Positions 57,201-64,000 of a stretch of 64,000 nucleotides of DNA are shown here, one piece after another. Position 1 is the first letter of the stretch, and each line of letters starts with the position of its first letter. The notes under the pieces were generated by a model. That model made no database searches. It had not been told where the DNA came from and was given only the letters and a program-made list of their open reading frames with translations. The translations under genes and the position numbers were made by a program. The stretch covers positions 1,612,001-1,676,000 of the forward strand of contig BCKH01000005.1 of the NCBI GenBank assembly GCA_001600555.1. The letters are read 5' to 3'. The DNA comes from Albophoma yamanashiensis. Lineage: Eukaryota; Ascomycota; Sordariomycetes; Hypocreales; Ophiocordycipitaceae.

Positions 57201-57538
57201 TTTCAGTGCTCACTTTCCTACTATGTAGGCTTGTCAGGACAGTATGACGCCGCAAGGATGATGTGGATATGCAATGCGGCTATATGATTCGTCCGTTAGT
57301 TCACGTCTATATCTTATCTTATCGCGATAAATATTTTTTCGCTGCGGGCACACAAGCGACTGCCCCGCCATTCGACAGCCACCGCAGTAGGAAGTCTGCC
57401 CAAGATATCGAAGGACAGAGCGTCGCTCGTCGGTTATCACCTCAACTTTGAGCTGACGTGCCAGACGCCTCGAAGCCTCACCCTGAAAGTTGCTGTTGTC
57501 TTCGTCATAACTTCCGCGGCCTCGCCTTACCTTCTCTC
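54225..57538. other. 3.3-kb GC-rich intergenic region
   Basis: Promoter space of the permease (minus) and NOB1 (plus). Long overlapping frames on both strands (for example 54950-55870 plus and 55243-55707 minus) are products of high GC and carry no domain. A minus frame near 56231-55980 starting MPRKRYVVTTDVEEI reads slightly more like a real protein start, but has no recognised family or continuation. Confidence 0.4.
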
Positions 57539-58945
57539 ATGGCCACCCCACCAATGGAGCCCAGCTCCGAAGCACCGGCTACCTCGACGCCGCCGACATT
57601 CAAGCCCATCCACAGCCTCGTCCTTGACACCGGCCCGCTGATCAAAAACGACCCGCCCGCCAGCGTCCTCATCGCTCGAGCCGAGAAGCTGTACACCCTC
57701 CCCTGCATCATCCCCGAGATCCGCGACGCCGCGACGCGCACCCGAGTCGAGACGACACTGCTGCCATTCGTTACGATTCGGTCGCCCAGGCCGGAGAGCG
57801 TCAAGTTCATCCAGGCGTTCGCCCGGAGGACAGGCGACTTGGAAGTGCTGAGCAGACCGGACTTGGAGGTCCTGGCGCTCGGCTATGAGCTCGAGTGCGA
57901 GCGAAACGGAGGCGACTGGAGGCTGAGGAATACGCCGGGCCAGAAGGGGTTGAATGGCCGGCCGAACCAAGCCAGCGGACCAGAGTCAAGCCAAAAGGAG
58001 ACGTCAGAGTTGGGTGTCGAGGAAGCCGTGGAAGAAGGCGCACAAGGGCAGCCAAAATCGGAGGCATCAGACGAATGCGAACTCGATAAGCAATCGCAAG
58101 CAGAGCAAACCCTCGAGAGCAGCTTGCAAGATCTGGACCTGAGCAGGGAGGGAGGAGAAGTAAGCAACGCCGAGAAGACACCGGCCGAATCTATCGACAT
58201 TCAGGAGAGCACGGATGCTCCTGTGGAGGCTACTGTAGAGGTCAGTGGCGCAGCTGTGGACGAGTCGGCAGGAGGAGTACAGGAAGAAATCGAGGATGAT
58301 TCGGACGAGGACGGCTGGATCACTCCGTCCAACGTCAAGAAGCACCAAGCCAAGGACGCCGGCACCGCCGTGCCGGCACAGCCTGCGCAGAAAACGCTGC
58401 AGGCCGCCATCCTCACCTCCGACTACGCCATGGAGAACGTGGCGCTGCGCATGAACCTCAACCTCGTCACCCCCTCGCTCGCGCGCATCACTCACCTCAA
58501 GAACTGGGTGCTGCGCTGCCACGGCTGCTTCCAAATCACAAAGGACATGGCCAAGCAGTTCTGCCCGTCATGCGGTCAGCCTACGCTTACGCGCACAAGC
58601 TGCACAACGGACGAGCATGGAAACTTCAAGGTCCATCTTAAGCGAAACTATCAGTGGAACAACCGCGGCAACGTCTACAGCGTTCCCAAGCCCGTCCACG
58701 GCAGCTCCAACGGCCGGCTACCCAAGGGCATGGGCGGCGGCAAGGGTGGTTGGGGCCGGGAGCTGATCCTCGCCGAGGACCAGAAGGAGTACACCAAGGC
58801 GTCGGATGAGCAGCGCAGGGCGAGGAAGAAGGACCTGCTGGACGAGGACCGCCTGCCGGGCCTCCTTACTGGTGACAGGTCGAATCCTAGCGGGAAGATT
58901 CGCGTGGGCGCCGGTCGGTCGGTGAATTCGAGGCGCAAGCATTAG
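57539..58945 (+). CDS. NOB1: 20S pre-rRNA D-site endonuclease NOB1
   Basis: Predicted 468-aa single-exon ribosome biogenesis nuclease that cuts 20S pre-rRNA at site D to make the 18S 3' end in late cytoplasmic 40S particles. The N-terminal PIN domain starts at HSLVLDTGPLIKN (Asp30), continues through PCIIPEIRDAATR and RPDLEVLALGYELE, and closes with LTSDYAMENVALRMN (Asp295) after an acidic, low-complexity insertion (about residues 150-285). The zinc ribbon has Cys327, Cys330, Cys342 and Cys345 in CHGCF...FCPSCG. The C-terminal basic tail is GRSVNSRRKH. The ATG at 57539 is chosen because the 27 upstream codons are not PIN-like and MATPPMEP is a usual start. Family length and layout are typical. 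Confidence 0.96.
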   Translation: MATPPMEPSSEAPATSTPPTFKPIHSLVLDTGPLIKNDPPASVLIARAEKLYTLPCIIPEIRDAATRTRVETTLLPFVTIRSPRPESVKFIQAFARRTGDLEVLSRPDLEVLALGYELECERNGGDWRLRNTPGQKGLNGRPNQASGPESSQKETSELGVEEAVEEGAQGQPKSEASDECELDKQSQAEQTLESSLQDLDLSREGGEVSNAEKTPAESIDIQESTDAPVEATVEVSGAAVDESAGGVQEEIEDDSDEDGWITPSNVKKHQAKDAGTAVPAQPAQKTLQAAILTSDYAMENVALRMNLNLVTPSLARITHLKNWVLRCHGCFQITKDMAKQFCPSCGQPTLTRTSCTTDEHGNFKVHLKRNYQWNNRGNVYSVPKPVHGSSNGRLPKGMGGGKGGWGRELILAEDQKEYTKASDEQRRARKKDLLDEDRLPGLLTGDRSNPSGKIRVGAGRSVNSRRKH

Positions 58946-59176
58946 GCGAGACATCATTCGGGGGGCCAGGTAAATGAGCATAGACGGTGTTTAAAGGAAG
59001 CTTGATTGAAATGCATACGAAATCATGTCCAAACTCCGAAGCCCGATGCGGCTCTTGCAACGCCAGTCCAGTACCTCCATGCAAACGTCCTCTTTCCGCC
59101 TTGCATCCCAGCCCCTTTGCCGACCGACCCTCAGCAGGCTATACCTTGCCCAATCCGTATCAGTAGACGCTGCCAA

Positions 59177-59452
59177 TTACTCCTCTTCTATGTAGACATC
59201 ATCAGCAAATCATGCATCGCCAAGGCAGGAGCCTGGTGTCCCACAAAAGAGGACAAGGACAAGGGGTAAGCACTCACTCTGCTGCGTCAACAGCAGCTCG
59301 AACCGCCGCTTCAGCGTCACGCGCTGCCGCGACCACTTGTCGTCGGGCGAGAAGCGCGCAGGGTGCGCAGACTTGGTCACCTGCCCGTGCGCCACCTTCT
59401 TGAGCGTGTAGAGGCGGTTGCCCGAGGCGTCGAGCGTGTACATGAGATGCAT
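59177..59452 (-). CDS. NOP10: H/ACA snoRNP subunit NOP10
   Basis: Predicted 61-aa protein of the H/ACA pseudouridylation complex, nucleolar. Exons are 59278-59452 and 59177-59187. The 90-nt intron (59188-59277) has donor GTGAGT, a CTGAT branch and acceptor TAG. Exon 1 reads MHLMYTLDASGNRLYTLKK, then SAHPARFSPDDKWSRQRVTL and FELLLTQQ, almost the yeast Nop10 consensus. The tiny second exon adds KEE and the stop. The last exon of only 11 nt is the least certain part, but its branch site and phase fit. It is separated from NOB1 by 231 nt, tail to tail, giving two ribosome/RNA maturation genes side by side. Confidence 0.92.
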
Positions 59453-60085
59453 CGTGGGCGGCGGTCGTGCGGCTGGGCAATCGAAGTCGAGCGGGTGGTA
59501 GTTTTTAAGCGTTCCGCGGTTTCGTGATGCTGCTTTGCTGGTGGTGATGCTGGTGGTGATGCGCAGCTCTCCCGTTAGGAAAAATTTCGAGGCTGCCGGA
59601 AACGGGGGGCCAATCACGTGGCGGGCCGGGCTTATCGATAAACAGGGCCAAGTTCGCACCCCAACACAGCCAAACCACATTCTGATAGCCCTCAGACCTC
59701 AGTGCTACAGGAAAATTCCCAATATGCCGACAGGGATTGAGATATCTCAAAACCTCGTTCTTCTCAATTGGAATTAATAGGGTATGGATTTCAATACCGC
59801 TCAGTTGAAGGGCTTTATGTTTCTCAAACATTTGTAGCCTTGCTCTGCGGCAAGGAGCCCACCATCACCACTGCAACGCGACCAATTGCATCGGGAGTTT
59901 AGCACGAACGGAAGGTTGGCACGGCCACAGCAGCTCACCACAGCACAAGGATCCGAATCGGACTTAAAAGTAATATACTCAAATGAGCGAACAAGCTGTG
60001 CAAGTATGACAAATGTAGAAATATGGCTGCAAAAGAGACATCAGCCACAGACGAGCGAACCATCCAACTAAACGACATCATCGCC
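59453..60085. other. intergenic region
   Basis: 5' space of NOP10 and 3' space of the AdoMet decarboxylase gene. It contains short TGGTGATG direct repeats near 59530-59560. No gene seen. Confidence 0.45.
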
Positions 60086-61650
60086 TCATAGAACTTCTCC
60101 CACGCGCGCCGCCTTGTCGCCTAGCCAGTCTTCGCGCTCGTAGAAGCGAAAGACCAGGTCGTAGTCCTCAAAGTCGTGAACGATCCGGTCAATGCGCTTG
60201 TAGCCCCGAACGGGGTCAACGAGGCGCTGCATGGCCAGGTTCTTCAGGGTACCGTCGCCCATGCCGTAGGGGTTGGCGCTGCGGCCCTTGGCCTCGAAGA
60301 GCGTCACGCTGAAGCGGCCGGGGCGGAAGATGCTGACGACGTGCTCGATGATCTCTGCTGTGGTGCGCCCGTTCTGCCCGCTCGGCACGTTGGTCTCGAA
60401 TGACGCAAACGAGAAGCCCGGCTCGGGCGTGACGTGGACGGTAAAGTAGTGCGTCGTGTTGTGCTTGTCGCCCTCAACGGATGGCGGGGCCGGGATGACG
60501 CCGTTGGCCGAGAAGCCGCAGGGGCTGAAGAGGTACGCGTCCACACGAGCGTCTGGGTAGACCGACGTGGGGTACACCTCTCCCAAGCCGCAGTTCTCCG
60601 ACACCACCGTGCCCAGCGCATGGCCCTCAGTGGTCAGCTCCTCGGCCGGGTCGAGCTTGTCGCCGCAGTTGTCAAACACGTCCACCTCGTTGGGAGGGGA
60701 CAAGCCGCCAAGGCTGTTGGCGGCGTCCCTGCGCGCGGCTCGCGCTTCAGCAGCAAGCTTGTCACTCGCGACCGCACTCGCGTGGGACAAGTAAAACTGC
60801 TTCGCGTTCTCGGGCTCGAGGTCAGTCATGAGGATTTCGAGCGTCTCGTCGTTGTGATTGGCCCCGGGCGTGTTGACGCCTGCGCTGCCCGTCGATATGG
60901 AGTAATCCGGCGTCGGCTGCCCGTTGACCTCGGACTCGGGGGTCAAGGGAGGCGTGAGGGTCTGGTTGGGAGACGTGATGTACAGGTACCAATGGTCGCC
61001 GTTCATCTTGCCAACCATGTAGGCACTGCCGCCGCCCTCCAGGCTGTCGTCGAGGTACTTGACCTCCTGCTTCCAGCTTCGGTGGGGCCCGCGCTGCTGG
61101 TCGGGGAACAGGAAGTTCTTGCGACTGTAGAAGACACGATAGGGGATCGCCGCAGCGCGAACGTCATCGACCGACTCGGCATTGCGGAAGGGAAAGCCGG
61201 CATTGGCCGCCGCGATGTGGAGCAGGCGCTGGAGGCCAAGCAGGAGGGTCGTGGTGCCACAGGTCTTGAGGATGAGCTTGTGAGGGAAGACAAACATGCT
61301 CGACTCGGAGAGGAGGTAGGCGTCGACGGCCTCTGATTCGAGAACGGAGAGAATCTTGCAGTTGACCATGTCGAGCATGCCAACCCACGTCTCGGAAGCA
61401 ACGCTCTTCAAGCCATTGGCGGCGGCGCCGGCAGGCAACGCGTTGGCATTGGGGGCGAACCAGACCTCAAGGAGCTTCTCGGGACCTGGATTCGTTAGAA
61501 TCGGGGAGCGAACGCATATGTAGGCCATAGCATACCTTCAAAGGCACTGCTCGAGTCCAGGTCGGCGGCAACATCATGATTGATGGTCAGATGAGGCGTA
61601 CCCTCGGAGGGAGAAAAAGTATAATCCTTGGGGACCGAAAGGTTGACCAT
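60086..61650 (-). CDS. SPE2: S-adenosylmethionine decarboxylase proenzyme
   Basis: Predicted 504-aa pyruvoyl enzyme that makes decarboxylated SAM, the aminopropyl donor for spermidine and spermine. Exons are 61536-61650 and 60086-61485. The 50-nt intron (donor GTATGC, branch CTAAC, acceptor CAG) joins SSAFEG to PEKLLEVWF. The proenzyme self-cleavage site lies in LLSESSMFVF: cleavage between Glu99 and Ser100 would leave the pyruvoyl Ser100. It is followed by LKTCGTTTLLLGLQ. The length is that of fungal enzymes, with an insertion of about 60-70 residues around TPPLTPESEVNGQPTPDYS. The ATG at 61650 is used; the frame is open further upstream but without an ATG. Confidence 0.96.
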
Positions 61651-63687
61651 GCTGCTTTCTTTCGTCTCGGCGAGCGGTGAGGCGGCCAAGTAGAGGCTGG
61701 ACGTTGCTTGGATTGGACTGTCGGTAGCACCGTCTCTTTACCCAGTTGGCAGAGTCCGCGGAGCACTAGCTGCCACTCAAACAGACCTTGCGGCGTCTGT
61801 CTGAGAGAGTAGGCCCACAGGAAGGTGCGGATCCAGAGACGCTGGCGGAAGCCAGCAGCAGTCGGGCGGTTATGGAGAGGCTAACGTCACGTATGTGGAC
61901 GTTAAGGAGGTCGGAAGCGGAGGGCGTGGAGGAAGATCTTCTGCGACAGAATGTTGATGGGACGGTGGCGGCCCGACACCCTCGCGCAAGTACCGGATCT
62001 AGCAGACGCGCGATACCTGCTGGGGGAGCGTCGGATCGAGGATGTGTGGCCTGCGTGCGCGAAGGGATGCTACCGGGGCCTGGCAGCTGTCAGCGTCGCA
62101 CAGACTGGACACGGGGGGGAGGGGGCAGAGCGGGAGGCTCCTACGCACTTGGATGGGCGAGAGAAGAGGAATCGCAAAAGATCAGTCGAGCGCATGAAAG
62201 GCCAGCGCGGGCGAGCTGCGGGCGAAAACCAGGTCGGCGGCGCGTCTCTGGCGACGGCCGTCAGGGGCGCTATGCGGATAGCAGGGTGCGTGAGAGCGGG
62301 CTACCGGGCGACGAAGCGAGGAGACGGCGGTTTGTCCAAGAATTGGGCAGAAGCTGCGAGGTGGTTGCTCGCGTGCAGCCTTGATCGTGGAGCAGCAGAT
62401 TTTTTTTTTTGCGCAACCCCGCGCCCACCACGGCGTCGATTGGCGGTGACGTAAGGTGCACGAGGCCGGTTCTCGCAGAGTCAGCTGGATGACAGACCCG
62501 GGCACGACCAAAGTCTGCAGACGTCGAGGTGGGTTGGCAAGTAAGGCGGGCAGGCTCGCTGCGACGACGGTGTCGAGATGAAGCCCGAGGCGCCTTTTCA
62601 ACCTCCGCACCCTGTTTTCGCGCAGCGCAGCGTGTGGGATGCACCAGTGGCCCCCAACCTGCAAGCAAGCTTCCTCGTTGGGCGACGGGCCGCACGCGAA
62701 GGGGGGTGGGGGAAGGCCGCCAGCGAACGGATGCGTGCAGAGTTTGGGCACTAACACTAAGGTAAGTAAGGTATGAGGTCGCCTGCTGTGGCACCTCGGG
62801 TTGGGTCTCGACAGCCGTGCTGTACAGCGCTCGTGGGCGTGGGCTTGGCCCCGAGAACTGTGGGGGGGCGACAACAGCGGCCACATGCGCGGTCGGCTGC
62901 GTACATGTAACGGCGACGATTTCGCGGGCAGCTGAACTGACGCTGCCTCGTCACCATCTTGGTGCCGTGCGCCATTTGCAGCCATTTGCTGCAGTGAGGC
63001 GTCTTGCATGTGAGACGCCGTGACGGCACTTGTCCCAGGCGACCTCGCCGATGCTGTCCAGGAACATCTCTCCGTATGCCGGGCGTCGTACGGAGCCGGA
63101 CCGCTAAGCTACCTGCCGATCGCCGACTATGACCGTATATACCTCCTACTGCTTTAGGCTGGCTGATTCTATGCTTACCTTGTAACATGCAACTTGCCGG
63201 CCACGGCCTACAGAGAGCCCTTTGAAGAGCCACAATCCTTGCGAGTAATTGCCTCTGGCTCTTCATCTGACATTCTACTACCGTAGTACGTGTATACAAA
63301 CGTTGTCGGCATGGACTGTCAAGAGTGCTTGGTCTTCCTCAAAACCTCGGTTGAGCCCCCTCTGCACCGCATATTGAGAGTCACATGTGGCCAAATCCAG
63401 GCTCATCCGTTTCTCGTAGAAAAAACGTGACATAATCGTTAGGCAACATGAGGTAAACCAGATCATACGCATCTCAGGTAATCATGCCGGGAGTTGCACT
63501 CCGCTAACTTCAGTGATGCTTCGCAAATTTGGATTGACTTCATCACCATGAGACTACATGTAGACAGAGTGCATTCAACCCGTTTCAACTTTTGCGTGGC
63601 CGCACTCCCATCACGCTGTCGTCCCTGCAATACTGACCCCATGCACACTACGGTTGCGATTAAACACTTAGCTTGTCATGGCTGACC
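61651..63687. other. 2-kb intergenic region
   Basis: 5' region of the AdoMet decarboxylase gene and beyond. Long GC-driven frames at 61788-62454 and 62182-63009 overlap on both strands and show no domains. A T-run lies at 62401-62411. No gene supported. Confidence 0.4.
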
Positions 63688-64000
63688 ATGACCATGAAGG
63701 TTGACGCTACGAGGCATTCACTAAATTGTGCTATCATCGTTCCCGACCCTGGCACGCCCTCGCTTCTTCTCGCGCTTCTACGTCTGCTCGACACAACGTC
63801 AGGTTCCATCAAGGTGGACCGTGCTGATCTGTTCTCATGTTCACCTCAAGAAATCCGCTCGCAGTTGATTACACTTCCTCAGGATCCCGTCAAGCTCCCA
63901 GGAACGGTGCGCACGAACCTGGACCCTGAAAGATTCTTCAACAGCCATTGCGGAGAAACAGACCTCACAGCTGCCCTTCGCATAGTGTTCCTTTGGGACG
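63688..64000 (+). pseudogene. ABCC-type transporter nucleotide-binding-domain fragment, open at window end
   Basis: From ATG 63688 the frame is open to the window edge (104 codons). It encodes the start of a second nucleotide-binding domain of a fungal MRP/ABCC exporter: SLLLALLRLLDTTSGSIKVD, then PQEIRSQLITLPQDPVKLPG (Q-loop region) and TVRTNLDPERFF. The Walker A loop expected just before SLLLALLRLL (GRTGSGKS type) is replaced by IVPDPGTPS, so ATP binding would be lost. A stop lies 24 nt before the ATG, and no membrane domain precedes it. This looks like a 5'-truncated relic. A real gene with an unseen intron placing Walker A upstream cannot be excluded. Confidence 0.65.

Noticed and set aside
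61788..63009. Overlapping long frames on both strands upstream of the AdoMet decarboxylase gene
   Set aside because: They mirror each other in high-GC DNA and contain no recognisable motifs.

Overview
The window is nuclear DNA of a filamentous ascomycete. Genes carry short GT-AG introns of about 45-100 nt with CTRAC-type branch sites, and families such as the SAT-type non-reducing polyketide synthase, the Pyr4/PaxB-like cyclase, Zn2Cys6 factors and the proteinase K-like protease are fungal. Gene content (diterpenoid pyrone cluster, Pr1/VCP1-like subtilisin, exo-glucosaminidase) fits Hypocreales, perhaps an insect- or nematode-associated Clavicipitaceae-like lineage. Species cannot be read from the sequence alone.

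Left part (1.5-20.5 kb, possibly to 23.2 kb): a secondary-metabolite cluster with the complete core for decalin diterpenoid pyrones. It holds a non-reducing PKS, a GGPP synthase, a UbiA prenyltransferase, a small membrane terpene cyclase, an FAD epoxidase and a BAHD-like acyltransferase. The PKS would make a methylated alpha-pyrone, the prenyltransferase would add geranylgeranyl, the FMO would epoxidise the terminal alkene, the cyclase would build the decalin, and the acyltransferase would acylate the resulting hydroxyl. The remains of an O-methyltransferase lie between the FMO and the acyltransferase. An intact CCoAOMT-like methyltransferase lies just beyond. No P450 or SDR gene is visible in the window.

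Middle (23.6-35.8 kb): a secreted subtilisin, an NmrA-like dehydrogenase-fold protein, a GC-rich PF00891-type O-methyltransferase, an LtrA-family membrane protein and a fungal protein of unknown function.

Carbohydrate region (36-52 kb): a GH2 exo-beta-glucosaminidase, a broken GH31 gene, a secreted GH35 beta-galactosidase, a Dal5-type MFS anion transporter, a Zn2Cys6 regulator with a degenerate extra zinc cluster, and a DgoD-like galactonate dehydratase. The last four suggest a galactoside/galactonate utilisation neighbourhood.

Right part (52.7-62 kb): conserved GC-rich housekeeping genes. These are an AAAP amino-acid permease, NOB1, NOP10 and S-adenosylmethionine decarboxylase. The window ends inside an ABCC-type nucleotide-binding-domain fragment that lacks a recognisable Walker A motif. 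Long intergenic stretches carry a diverged tandem repeat with G/C-rich palindromes and recurrent 10-mers.
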